A stretch of 40,516 nucleotides of DNA, from the NCBI GenBank assembly GCA_022449565.1, contig JAKUSA010000001.1:1-40516 (forward strand). The letters are read 5' to 3'. The notes under the pieces were generated by a model. It ran no database searches. It was not told the DNA's origin and saw only the letters and a list, made by a program, of their open reading frames with translations. A program made the translations under genes and the position numbers. The DNA is from Acidimicrobiales bacterium. Lineage in GTDB: Bacteria > Actinomycetota > Acidimicrobiia > Acidimicrobiales > MedAcidi-G1. Positions 8,992-18,465 of the stretch are shown one piece after another. Each line of letters starts with the position of its first letter. Positions within the stretch are counted from its first letter, which is position 1.

Positions 8992-9578
8992 TGGCTTTTG
9001 ACCTGCGCAAGGTGGTAACCCACACCGAGGAGGTCCACATCGAAGGGGGCCGACCCGCCGACCCGCCTCTCCGACTGCTGGGAATCGCCGCCGTGCTGAC
9101 CAACCCATGGGCCGGCCGGGGGTTCGTTGAGGACCTACGTCCAACAATCCTCGAGGTGGCCCCTCGCCTCGGTGAGGTTCTCGTTCCACGGCTGGTGGAC
9201 CTCGCCGGCGGCGCTGACGCCGTCGAGGGGTATGGCAAGGCGGCCATGGTCGGGACCTCCGGTGAGGTGGAGCACGGCTCGGCACTGATCCACACCCTGC
9301 GGTTCGGGAACGTGTTCCGTGAGGCGGTGGGTGGCACCGCCTACCTGTCGTTTACCAACACCCGCGGGGGCCCGGGCGCCACCCTGTCGATCCCGATGAT
9401 GCACAAGGTCGACCCCGGCTGGCGGTCGCACTACCTGACCTTGGAGATGACGGTGGCCGACGCTCCGGCACCCGACGAGATCGTGGTCGCCATTGGCGCC
9501 TCAGTCGGCGGCCGACCCCACCACCGGATCGGCAACCGCTATTCCGACATGGAGGAGATGGGGCTGGCCCCGGAGTGA
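8991..9578 (+). CDS. DUF1185 / amino acid synthesis family protein
   Basis: KVVTHTEEVHIEGGRP…RLLGIAAVLTNPWAGRGFVEDL…GEVEHGSALIHTLRFG; TGATG overlap with the upstream CDS. Confidence 0.75.
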   Translation: MAFDLRKVVTHTEEVHIEGGRPADPPLRLLGIAAVLTNPWAGRGFVEDLRPTILEVAPRLGEVLVPRLVDLAGGADAVEGYGKAAMVGTSGEVEHGSALIHTLRFGNVFREAVGGTAYLSFTNTRGGPGATLSIPMMHKVDPGWRSHYLTLEMTVADAPAPDEIVVAIGASVGGRPHHRIGNRYSDMEEMGLAPE

Positions 9579-10357
9579 ACTCCGAGACCTTCGCTACGGT
9601 TGACGGAGAAGGGCCACCACTGGTGTTGGTCCATGGTGTGGGCCTAGACCACACCATGTGGGATCGGGTGTTGGACTCCCTGGGTGCCTCCCGCCGGGTC
9701 ATCCGCTACGACCTCCTAGGCCACGGTCAGACCCCCGATCCTCCCGGCCCGCGCACCCTCGAGGACTTCGTAGTCCAGCTCCTGGCCGTCCTCGACGCCC
9801 ACCGGCTCGACCGGGCCGATGTTGCCGGCCTGTCCCTAGGTGGCATGGTCGCTCTGGCGGCCGCCGCCCGCCAGCCCGGCAGGTTTGATCGCCTGGCTCT
9901 CCTCAACACGGTCTTCGAACGCTCACCCGAACAGGTGGCGTCCGCCCTCCGACGAATGGCCATTGCCGAGAGCGAGGGAATGGTTGCGGTGGCCGACCTG
10001 GCCGTAGACAGATGGTTCTCTCCCCAGTGGCAGGCTGAGCATCCCGCCCAGGTCGATCAGATTCGACGTCGACTCGCCGACACCGATCCAGTGGGCTACC
10101 TGAAGGCCTACCGGATTTTCATCGCCGGCGACCCCTTGATGCCGGAAGGGGCCACTGCGGTGACCGCTACCACTCTGGCCATGACCGGAGAGCTGGATTC
10201 AGGCTCCACCCCGGCCATGAGCCGAGCCCTGGCCACTGCGGTACCTGGGGGTCAGGTACGGATCCTGGCTGGCCTGCACCATCTCCCCCCCGTTGAGGCG
10301 CCGAGTACCTTTGCCGGTGCACTGTCGGAATTCCTCGATCGGGAGGCGACCTCGTGA
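9575..10357 (+). CDS. Alpha/beta hydrolase (3-oxoadipate enol-lactonase-like)
   Basis: LVLVHGVGLDHTMWD, nucleophile elbow GLSLGGMVAL. Confidence 0.8.
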   Translation: MNSETFATVDGEGPPLVLVHGVGLDHTMWDRVLDSLGASRRVIRYDLLGHGQTPDPPGPRTLEDFVVQLLAVLDAHRLDRADVAGLSLGGMVALAAAARQPGRFDRLALLNTVFERSPEQVASALRRMAIAESEGMVAVADLAVDRWFSPQWQAEHPAQVDQIRRRLADTDPVGYLKAYRIFIAGDPLMPEGATAVTATTLAMTGELDSGSTPAMSRALATAVPGGQVRILAGLHHLPPVEAPSTFAGALSEFLDREATS

Positions 10358-11829
10358 CCGACTACCGGCTCTACATCGACGGCGAGTTCTGCGAGGCCTC
10401 GGACGGCGGGCGGTTTGATTCGGTGAACCCGGCGAACGGACAGGTATGGGCAACCGCTCCGGCTGCCACAGAGGCCGACGTAGATCGGGCCGTGGTGGCA
10501 GCCCGGCGTGCCCTGACCGGAGGCGACTGGGCCACCATGTCGGCAACCAACCGGGGCCGTCTGTTGTTCGAACTCGCCGACCGGGTAGCCGGTCGGGCCT
10601 CCCACCTCGGCGAAATCGAGACGAGAGACACCGGCAAGCTGGCCGTCGAAACCAGGGGCCAGTCGGCCTACGTGGCCGACTACTACCGCTACTACGCCGG
10701 GCTGGCCGACAAGATCCAGGGCGACACTCTCCCAATCGACAAGCCGGACCTTCACGTGTTTACCATCCGCGAGCCCGTCGGGGTGGTGGCCGCCATCGTC
10801 CCGTGGAACGCCGAGATGTTCCTCACAGCGACCAAGGTCGGCCCGGCTCTGGCAGCCGGCAACACCGTGGTGATCAAGGCCTCCGAGGAGGCGCCCGCCC
10901 CGCTGCTGGAGTTCGCCGAAGTGGTCCACGAGGTGGGCTTCCCACCCGGGGTGATCAACCTGATCACCGGCTTCGGGGAGCCCTGTGGTCGGGCATTGAC
11001 CAGCCATCCTCTGGTCAGCCGGGTGGCGTTCACCGGTGGTGTCGAAACGGCCCGCCGGGTGGTCGAGAACACTGCCCAGAACTTCGCCCACCTCTCACTG
11101 GAGTTGGGCGGCAAGTCCCCGATTCTGATCTTCAACGACGCCGACCTCGAAGGAGCGGTGAACGGCGCGGTGGCTGGCAACTTCGGGGCCAGCGGGCAGA
11201 GTTGTGTGGCCGGTTCACGGGTGTTTGTGCAGGCCGGAATCCACGACGAGTTCCTCGAGAGGCTGATCGGGCGGGCCGAGGCCATTCGCATCGGTGACCC
11301 CCTCCACGAGGACACCCAGATGGGTCCTCTGGCCACCGAGGCCCAAAGGGACCGGATCGAAGCAGTGGTGGCCGAATCGAGGGACCAGGGAGCCACTGTG
11401 CACACCGGCGGGAAACGGCCCGAGGGATTTGACACCGGCTGGTACTTCGAGCCGACAGTCCTTGGTTGTGACAGCCAGTCGATCCGCAGCACCCAGGTGG
11501 AACTGTTCGGGCCGGTCATGTCGGTGCTCACCTTCGAAAGCGAGGAGGAAGCCGTTGCCATGGCCAACGATTCGGTCTTCGGACTGGGGGCCGGTGTTTT
11601 CACTACCGATGTTGGGCGAGCCCACCGGGTGGCAAAGGCGGTCCACTCGGGGATCGTCTGGGTGAACACCTACCGGGCGATCTCCCCGGTCGCCCCGTTC
11701 GGCGGATTCGGACAGAGCGGCCACGGGCGGGAGGCCGGGATCGACACCATCTACGACTACACCCGGACCAAGACCGTGTGGATCAACACCTCGGAGGATC
11801 CGATGGCCAACCCCTTCGTGATGCGATGA
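10354..11829 (+). CDS. NAD(P)-dependent aldehyde dehydrogenase
   Basis: VAAIVPWNAEMF, FTGGVETARRV, LELGGKSP, GQSCVAGSRVFV, PFGGFGQSGHGREAG. Confidence 0.92.
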   Translation: MTDYRLYIDGEFCEASDGGRFDSVNPANGQVWATAPAATEADVDRAVVAARRALTGGDWATMSATNRGRLLFELADRVAGRASHLGEIETRDTGKLAVETRGQSAYVADYYRYYAGLADKIQGDTLPIDKPDLHVFTIREPVGVVAAIVPWNAEMFLTATKVGPALAAGNTVVIKASEEAPAPLLEFAEVVHEVGFPPGVINLITGFGEPCGRALTSHPLVSRVAFTGGVETARRVVENTAQNFAHLSLELGGKSPILIFNDADLEGAVNGAVAGNFGASGQSCVAGSRVFVQAGIHDEFLERLIGRAEAIRIGDPLHEDTQMGPLATEAQRDRIEAVVAESRDQGATVHTGGKRPEGFDTGWYFEPTVLGCDSQSIRSTQVELFGPVMSVLTFESEEEAVAMANDSVFGLGAGVFTTDVGRAHRVAKAVHSGIVWVNTYRAISPVAPFGGFGQSGHGREAGIDTIYDYTRTKTVWINTSEDPMANPFVMR

Positions 11830-11889
11830 CCTTCGGGCTCCGCCACGGCGACCGCACGATGGTGCCTGCTACGGTTCTTCCGTTCGAAA

Positions 11890-11933
11890 CCCGAGGGTAT
11901 CGGTCGGCGCGGGTGGACCGACTCGGGCTTTTT
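11890..11933 (+). terminator. Rho-independent terminator or attenuator hairpin upstream of the ProV-like gene
   Basis: CCCGAG(11890-11895)/CTCGGG(11922-11927) plus TCGGTC(11900-11905)/GACCGA(11916-11921), followed by CTTTTT. Confidence 0.7.
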
Positions 11934-11955
11934 CGCATCGGAAGGGGTGAGGTGG

Positions 11956-13179
11956 ATGACTGAGGCCGGCGAAACCCTCATCTCGTTCGAAGAGGTGTAC
12001 AAGATCTTCGGACCCAACCCCCGGGGGCGAGCCTTCGAACTCTCCCAGGGCGGTATGCACAAGGACGAAGTCCAACGCCAGACCGGCCACGTGGTGGGTA
12101 TCACCGACGTGTCCTTCGAGGTTAAAAAGGGTGAGATCTTTGTTGTCATGGGCCTGTCGGGCTCCGGCAAGTCGACGGCCATCCGGACGGTCAACAAACT
12201 CCACGACGTCACCCACGGCCGGGTCGTCGTCGAGGGCACCGACGTGCAGCAACTGGAAGGGCCGGCCCTCCAGCAATTCCGGCGGGAGAAAATGGGCATG
12301 GTCTTCCAGCACTTCGCCCTCTTTCCGCACCGCAACATCTGGGAGAACACCAGTTACGGCCTCAAGGTCCAGGGGATGGAAAAGAAGGAACGTCGGAAGA
12401 AAGCCATGGAGGCACTCTCGATGGTCGGCCTGGAGGCCTATGCGTTCAACGCGGTGAGGGAACTCTCCGGGGGCATGCAACAGCGCGTCGGGTTGGCCCG
12501 GGCCCTGTGCAGCGACCCGGACATCCTGTTGATGGACGAGGCGTTCAGTGCCCTGGACCCGCTGATCCGTCGTCAGATGCAGGACGAACTCCTGGCCATC
12601 CAGGAGAAACTCCACAAGACGATCCTGTTCATCACCCACGACCTGAACGAGGCTCTCCGGATCTGCAACCGGGTGTGCATCCTGCGCGACGGCTACGTCG
12701 TCCAGATCGGCACCGCCGAAGAGATCCTGACCCAGCCCGCCGACGGCTACGTAGCGGAATTCGTCCAGGACGTCGACCAGGGTCGGGTGATCGACGTGGC
12801 CTCGATGGTCAACCCCCCGGCCATCATCGACCCCGGTTCCACTCTGGTGGCCGCCGTGGATTCGCTGGGTGATCGGCAGGGCGGATTCGTAGTGGACGCC
12901 GACGGCCGTCCGACCGGACTGTTGCACGTGGGGGCGGCTAGTTCCGCCCTGGCCCACGGGACGACCGCCCTGGCCGACGTGCTGCAGACCGACTTCGAGA
13001 CGACAACGATGGAGGCCAGACTCAACCACAACTACGCAGCCGCCGGACGGGGACTCCCGATCGCCGTGATCGACGAGGCCGGTCGCCTGGTCGGCGAGTT
13101 GGAACCCCGCGAAATCATGGAGGAAATGGGACGGGTCGAAGAACTCGTCGACGGGTTCGAACGGGAGAAGTTCCTGTGA
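11956..13179 (+). CDS. proV: Quaternary-amine (glycine betaine/proline) ABC transporter ATP-binding protein with CBS-like C-terminus
   Basis: MGLSGSGKSTAIRTVNKL, LSGGMQQRVGLARAL, LLMDEAFSALDPLIRRQMQDELL; extended C-terminus. Confidence 0.85.
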   Translation: MTEAGETLISFEEVYKIFGPNPRGRAFELSQGGMHKDEVQRQTGHVVGITDVSFEVKKGEIFVVMGLSGSGKSTAIRTVNKLHDVTHGRVVVEGTDVQQLEGPALQQFRREKMGMVFQHFALFPHRNIWENTSYGLKVQGMEKKERRKKAMEALSMVGLEAYAFNAVRELSGGMQQRVGLARALCSDPDILLMDEAFSALDPLIRRQMQDELLAIQEKLHKTILFITHDLNEALRICNRVCILRDGYVVQIGTAEEILTQPADGYVAEFVQDVDQGRVIDVASMVNPPAIIDPGSTLVAAVDSLGDRQGGFVVDADGRPTGLLHVGAASSALAHGTTALADVLQTDFETTTMEARLNHNYAAAGRGLPIAVIDEAGRLVGELEPREIMEEMGRVEELVDGFEREKFL

Positions 13180-15272
13180 TCCACATCCTCGCAGCCGGCA
13201 CCTCCAGAACCGAGGCCAGGGGCGTTGGGGAGGCCGACAGCATCTACGACAACCTGATCCTGGACCAGTGGACGATCCCGTTCGGCTCGTGGATCGACCA
13301 GATGGTCGATTGGACTGACATGAACCTGGATTGGCTGCTTGATGGCATCAAGTGGCCGTTCGAGATGCTGATCAAGTACTTCGTCAACGAATTCCTGGTG
13401 CAACTCCCGTGGATGTGGGTCGTCCTGGCCGTCGTCATCATCGGCTCCCTGGTGCGCAGCCCCAAAGTAGGCATCACCGCCGGCATAGGCCTGTGCATCT
13501 GTGGACTGCTGGGCATCGCCTACTGGATAGAGACCTGCCGGACCATAGGCATGGTCCTCGTCTCGGTCTTTCTCTGTGCCCTGGTCGGCATCCCGGTGGG
13601 GATCATGAGCGGACGGATGGACGGCGTATGGGGGGTGGTCCGACCGATCCTCGACGCCATGCAGACCGTCCACGCCTTCGTCTACATGCTCCCGTTCATC
13701 TTCTTCTTCAGCATCGGCACGGTCCCGGCCACCATGGTGACCATGGTGTACGCCGTCCCACCGCTGGTCCGCCTCACCAACCTGGGAATCCGGCAGGTGC
13801 CAGAGGACGTCGTGGAAGCCAGCCGGGCCTACGGGGCCCCAGAGATGCGCGTCCTCAGGGACGTCCAGCTGCCATTAGCCCGCCAGGCCATCATGACCGG
13901 CCTGAACCAGACACTGATGATGTCGATCGCCATGGCCGGGATCGCGGCCATCATGGGCGCCGGCGGCCTCGGACGGCTCGTCTACCGGGCGATCCAGAAC
14001 CTTGACATCGCCGAAGCCGCAAGCTCAGGCCTCGGGTTCTTCATCGTGGCCGTGGTCCTGGACCGGCTCTCCCAGCCCGAAGACTCCGATTCCGGGAACC
14101 TGCTCAGCCGCATCAACCGGGCCTTCGCCCACCGGCGCGACCCGGAGATGCTCCTCGCCAGCGTCAAGGAAGAGGCAGAGAAGCCGGCCGCCGCGACAGA
14201 GTCCAACGCGCCGGCCACCGTGTCGGAGCGACGGGGACTTGGCCTGTCCGGCCTCGCCGGACTGGTGGCGATCGTCTCGGTGTTCCTGACCTGGGGCAAT
14301 GACGCGGGGCTCCTCAGCGGCCACACCCGCTACGCCGACCTGGACCTGGGCGGCCAGTCGTTCGGCGGGCTCGAAGCCTCCGGTGGGAACTGGGTCGGTC
14401 TTTTTGTGCTGGGCCTAGGGGTGTTCCTCGTGCTCGCCGCGGGAACCATCCTCCGCCGGCCGGAGACCGAGACGCGCTGGCTCACCCCAGCAGGATCGGT
14501 CATCGCGGCCATCGCCATGATCGTGGTCGTCGTCACATATCTCATGTGGCGCCCCGCCACGGGAACCGTCGACTACAGCAACGGGGTGGGCGTCTACGTG
14601 GCCCTGGTCGCCGGAATCCTGGCCACCATCGGGTCGATGCACGCCCTCTGGACGGCGCCCTACGTCTCCCATCGGCCGTTGCGGCAAAAAGTCGCCTGGG
14701 GCCGGTTCGCCGCCGCTGTGTTCGCGGTGATCGTGATCGGGATCGGTGCTATCTCCGGCTGGACGTTCGACCAACGCCAGTCCGGCAACCTGACCGACGA
14801 CCAGCGGGCGCGGGTCGACATGCTGATGGAGGAGGCCAAGGTCGACCCAGACTTGGCTGCTCTGAATAACTCCAAGATCGCCTCGATTATCAACAAGGCC
14901 CGCAAGACGAACCTGATCATCCTCGACGGGCTGACCGAGGAGGGCGGTGGGCTGGGACGCCTGGCGATCCCCGTCGGGATCATCGGGGCGCTGCTCGTTC
15001 TACCGGCCGCCGGGGTGTTCGGCCTGGACGAGCACTTCCGATGGCGGTGGAGTGCCGTGGTCGCCGGAGTCGGCATGGGCCTCATCCTGCTTGCACTTAG
15101 CTGGGTGGCCAGCCTGGCCCGGGTCACCGACAGCAAGATCGTGACGGGTGCCGGCGTCTTCCTGACCCTGCTGGGCGGAGTCTTCATCCTGTCGTCATCG
15201 CGTTCGATCCTCGGCGAGTTCACCCGCCGGAAGGTCTACAGCGACGCGGTGGTAGACCCGGTAACGACCTAG
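13176..15272 (+). CDS. proW: Glycine betaine/proline ABC transporter permease with long C-terminal membrane extension
   Basis: ProW-type core (GIPVGIMSGRMDGVWGVVRPILDAMQTVHAFVYMLPFIFFF…EASRAYGAPEMRVLRDVQLPLARQAIMTGLNQTLMMSIAMAGIAAIMGAGGLG), then several hundred further residues. Confidence 0.85.
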   Translation: MIHILAAGTSRTEARGVGEADSIYDNLILDQWTIPFGSWIDQMVDWTDMNLDWLLDGIKWPFEMLIKYFVNEFLVQLPWMWVVLAVVIIGSLVRSPKVGITAGIGLCICGLLGIAYWIETCRTIGMVLVSVFLCALVGIPVGIMSGRMDGVWGVVRPILDAMQTVHAFVYMLPFIFFFSIGTVPATMVTMVYAVPPLVRLTNLGIRQVPEDVVEASRAYGAPEMRVLRDVQLPLARQAIMTGLNQTLMMSIAMAGIAAIMGAGGLGRLVYRAIQNLDIAEAASSGLGFFIVAVVLDRLSQPEDSDSGNLLSRINRAFAHRRDPEMLLASVKEEAEKPAAATESNAPATVSERRGLGLSGLAGLVAIVSVFLTWGNDAGLLSGHTRYADLDLGGQSFGGLEASGGNWVGLFVLGLGVFLVLAAGTILRRPETETRWLTPAGSVIAAIAMIVVVVTYLMWRPATGTVDYSNGVGVYVALVAGILATIGSMHALWTAPYVSHRPLRQKVAWGRFAAAVFAVIVIGIGAISGWTFDQRQSGNLTDDQRARVDMLMEEAKVDPDLAALNNSKIASIINKARKTNLIILDGLTEEGGGLGRLAIPVGIIGALLVLPAAGVFGLDEHFRWRWSAVVAGVGMGLILLALSWVASLARVTDSKIVTGAGVFLTLLGGVFILSSSRSILGEFTRRKVYSDAVVDPVTT

Positions 15273-15286
15273 GAGACGGTTCACTG

Positions 15287-16675
15287 ATGACCGGGGTCAT
15301 GCGAAGCCGGTCGGCGCGCCGGGTCACGGGCGTCGACCGGTTCCTGACCCTCATCCGGGTTGTCATGATCTCGGTGATCATCATCGGGTTCCTGGCCTTC
15401 GTCGCTCAGCAGATCGACCCCGACAACCCGTTCGCCCGGTGGCGAAACCCAGGTGCCCGCGGCCTCACCGGCGACCAGTTCAAGGGCCTGCTGATCTCCG
15501 GCCTGTCCCAGGGATCGATGTACGGGCTGATCGCCCTCGGCTACTCGATGGTCTACGGCGTCTTGGGGTTCATCAACTTCGCCCACGGCGAGGTCTTCAT
15601 GGTGGGCGCCATGTCCGGATTCATCACCTCGGACAAGCTCCACGCCGCCGGATGGTGGGAATCGAACTTTCTGCTGTCGCTGACCGTCGTGACCCTCATC
15701 GCCATCGTCACCTCCACGTTCACCGCGGTGATCACCGAGCGCATCGCCTACCGCCCACTGCGCAACTCCCCGCGCCTCATTCCGCTGATCACCTCGATCG
15801 GCGTGTCGTTCTTCATCCAGAACGCGGTGATGGGCCTCCTCGGGCCAGCCACCAAGAGCTACCCCAAGCTCCCCGAATGGCTCACCACTGTGCGATCGGT
15901 TGACCTCGGTCGGGTTTTTGTTTGGATTGCAGGGATTCTTGTCGTGGCAGGTCTCCTCTGGTACTGGTGGCGAGGGGGGTCGAGAGAAAAAGATCCAACC
16001 GCTGATGCGGGTGAACTACCTGTCTCAGAGAGTGAGCTACCAATCGGAGAGAAGGTCGGCCAAGTAGCCGCGACGCTCGGCATCTCCGTGCCGGCACTTC
16101 GGTGGTTGGTCTCCGTATGGATTGCACTCCTGCTGCTCGGGTTCTTGGTTCCCGGGAAGGTCCTTATCTTCGCAATCACTGGGACGAAGATCACGGTGGT
16201 GACTGTTGCCGCCGTCTCCATGGCCGGCCTCTGGTACCTAGTCGAGCGGACCAAGACCGGTCGGGCCATGCGCGCGGTGGCCGAGGACAAGGAGATCGCC
16301 GCCCTCATGGGCATCAACGTGAACCGGATCATCGTCGTCACCTTCGCGGTGGGTGGGACCATGGCCGGGATCGGCGGGATCCTCTGGGGACTGCTGTTCC
16401 GCAGCGTGCACCACATGACCGGGTTCCTGCCCGGTATCAAAGCCTTCACCGCGGCGGTCGTGGGAGGCATTGGAAACATGGGCGGCGCCATGGCCGGTGG
16501 CCTGTTCCTCGGATCGGCCGAATCGGTCGCCCCCCTGGTCCTCATGGAACCCCTCGGCATACCCGGAGTGTCGCAACTCAAGGACGCCGTGGCCTTCACC
16601 GTGCTCGTCCTCGTCCTGCTATTCAGGCCTGCTGGCCTCTTCGGCGAGCGTCTCTCCCAGGAGGACCGGGCATGA
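15287..16675 (+). CDS. livH: Branched-chain amino acid-type ABC transporter permease (LivH family), with internal insertion
   Basis: GLSQGSMYGLIALGYSMVYGVLGFINFAHGEVFMVGA; TGRAMRAVAEDKEIAALMGINVNRII. Confidence 0.88.
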   Translation: MTGVMRSRSARRVTGVDRFLTLIRVVMISVIIIGFLAFVAQQIDPDNPFARWRNPGARGLTGDQFKGLLISGLSQGSMYGLIALGYSMVYGVLGFINFAHGEVFMVGAMSGFITSDKLHAAGWWESNFLLSLTVVTLIAIVTSTFTAVITERIAYRPLRNSPRLIPLITSIGVSFFIQNAVMGLLGPATKSYPKLPEWLTTVRSVDLGRVFVWIAGILVVAGLLWYWWRGGSREKDPTADAGELPVSESELPIGEKVGQVAATLGISVPALRWLVSVWIALLLLGFLVPGKVLIFAITGTKITVVTVAAVSMAGLWYLVERTKTGRAMRAVAEDKEIAALMGINVNRIIVVTFAVGGTMAGIGGILWGLLFRSVHHMTGFLPGIKAFTAAVVGGIGNMGGAMAGGLFLGSAESVAPLVLMEPLGIPGVSQLKDAVAFTVLVLVLLFRPAGLFGERLSQEDRA

Positions 16676-18465
16676 CAGCGACCCTGGCCCCTTCTGGGTC
16701 GTCGGTGGCCCTGGACTGGAGGCGGGCCCTCCTCTGGGGCGGCATCTGCGCCCTGAGCCTCGTGTCGGTGTCCCTCATCGGTCTGCCGGTGGGCATGAAC
16801 AAGCGGATTCTCATCGAACCTGTGCTGAGTCTCGGCTACCTCTTCCTGCTCTGGATTCCGTTGGTCTTCGGCTACGTGGCGACCACCGTGGTGGTCCTCG
16901 AAGGAGTGGAGGCCCGAAAGTCCGGGGTTGCCGATCTGCTGGCCGGCCTGACAGCCGGCCTGATGGGCGGCATCGGTCTGACGCTGCTCATGGTGGGCTT
17001 AGACACCGTCAACATCCGGAAGCCACTGGTCAACTGGAGCCCACAACTGTTCAGGCTGCTGACCTTCGAGCGGGGTCTGGAATTCGGGATCCCCGTGTGG
17101 TTGGGGATTTGTGCGGGATTGGGCTTGGTCGGTGCCGTACTGCACCAACTGCCTGCAGTGGCTCGCCGGGTCATGTCGTGGGTGCTGTTCGGGGTGATGG
17201 CCGTCGCGATTCTCGAGGCCGTCATCGACGATCTAGCCGAGGGGTTCCACCTCGAATGGCTGACCGACGCCCTGTACTACAAGAAGGGTGGAACAGAAGG
17301 TCTCACCGTCACCTCAGCGGTAGTTCTGGCCTTAGTTCTTGCCGCCCTGCCCGTGGTCACCGGGGGCCGGGTCAAGGCCGCGGTGGACCATTACCGGGAC
17401 GCACCGTCGGAAGATCGGCGGCGGACCTCCCTTGTCCTGTTCGGGGCGATCGCCGTGGCCTGTGTAGGTCTGCCAATGATCTTGGGAGGCATCGTCAACG
17501 AGTTGCTGGCCAACGTCGGCCTGTTCCTGCTGCTGGCCCTTGGGCTGAACATCGTTGTCGGCCTGGCCGGTCTCCTTGACCTCGGCTACGTGGCCTTCTT
17601 TGCTGTCGGCGGCTACACCACTTCGGTTCTCACCTCTTCCAACTCGCCGTTCTTCGCCCCCGAGTGGCACTTCGGGATCGCCCTGCTCTTCGTGGTGGTG
17701 ATGGCCGCCGTCGCCGGGCTGCTTATCGGCGCACCGGTAATCCGGATGCGCGGCGACTACCTGGCCATCGTTACCCTCGGCTTTGGGGAGATCGTCAGGC
17801 TGTTGTTCCTCTCCGACTGGCTGAAGCCCTACTTCGGCGGCTCCCAGGGGATCACCAAGGTGAACCCCGTGGATATAGGACCGTTCAAGGTGCAGGGCAG
17901 CGACCCGAGGTCGGTCTTCTACCTGGTCCTCTTTTTCTGCGCCCTAGCCATCTACGTGTCCTGGAGGCTCCAGGGCTCCCGCCTGGGGCGAGCTTGGATG
18001 GCCACCCGTGAGGATGAACAGGTCGCCGAGGCGATGGGCATCAACACGGTGAACGCCAAACTGATGGCCTTCGTGGTAGGAGCCACGATGGCCGCGTTCA
18101 GTGGGGCGGTGTTGGCCGCCAAGGTCGGGTCGGTGTTTCCCAAGAGCTTCGAGATTCTCGTCTCGATCATCATCCTGGTGGTGGTCATCGTCGGCGGAAT
18201 GGGCAACATCGCCGGCGTCATGGTCGGTTCCCTAGTGCTGATTGGCATCCTCGGTGGGCCCCGCCAGCCCGGACTGCTACAGGAATTCCAGTCCTACAAA
18301 CTGCTCATCTACGGCGCTCTGTTGGTGTTCATGATGTTGAAGCGCCCGGAGGGCCTGGTGCCCAGTGCTCGTCGCAGCCGCGAACTGCACCAGGACGAGT
18401 ACCTCCAGGACGCCTGGCTGGGCGACGAGGCGGAGACCGAGGGAGATCAAGGGGCCCCGTCGTGA
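16672..18465 (+). CDS. livM: Branched-chain amino acid-type ABC transporter permease (LivM family)
   Basis: GLNIVVGLAGLLDLGYVAFFAVGGYTTSVL; LAIVTLGFGEIVRLLFL; ATREDEQVAEAMGINTVNAKLMAF. Confidence 0.88.
   Translation: MTATLAPSGSSVALDWRRALLWGGICALSLVSVSLIGLPVGMNKRILIEPVLSLGYLFLLWIPLVFGYVATTVVVLEGVEARKSGVADLLAGLTAGLMGGIGLTLLMVGLDTVNIRKPLVNWSPQLFRLLTFERGLEFGIPVWLGICAGLGLVGAVLHQLPAVARRVMSWVLFGVMAVAILEAVIDDLAEGFHLEWLTDALYYKKGGTEGLTVTSAVVLALVLAALPVVTGGRVKAAVDHYRDAPSEDRRRTSLVLFGAIAVACVGLPMILGGIVNELLANVGLFLLLALGLNIVVGLAGLLDLGYVAFFAVGGYTTSVLTSSNSPFFAPEWHFGIALLFVVVMAAVAGLLIGAPVIRMRGDYLAIVTLGFGEIVRLLFLSDWLKPYFGGSQGITKVNPVDIGPFKVQGSDPRSVFYLVLFFCALAIYVSWRLQGSRLGRAWMATREDEQVAEAMGINTVNAKLMAFVVGATMAAFSGAVLAAKVGSVFPKSFEILVSIIILVVVIVGGMGNIAGVMVGSLVLIGILGGPRQPGLLQEFQSYKLLIYGALLVFMMLKRPEGLVPSARRSRELHQDEYLQDAWLGDEAETEGDQGAPS

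Noticed and set aside
8089-9285. Long minus-strand ORF (398 aa) antisense to the LLM monooxygenase and DUF1185 genes
   Set aside because: Low-complexity Arg/Gly/Pro/His-rich translation typical of shadow ORFs in high-GC DNA; the plus strand encodes clear protein families.
11869-13029. 386-aa minus-strand ORF opposite the ProV-like gene
   Set aside because: Antisense shadow of a well-supported ABC ATPase; no recognisable family.
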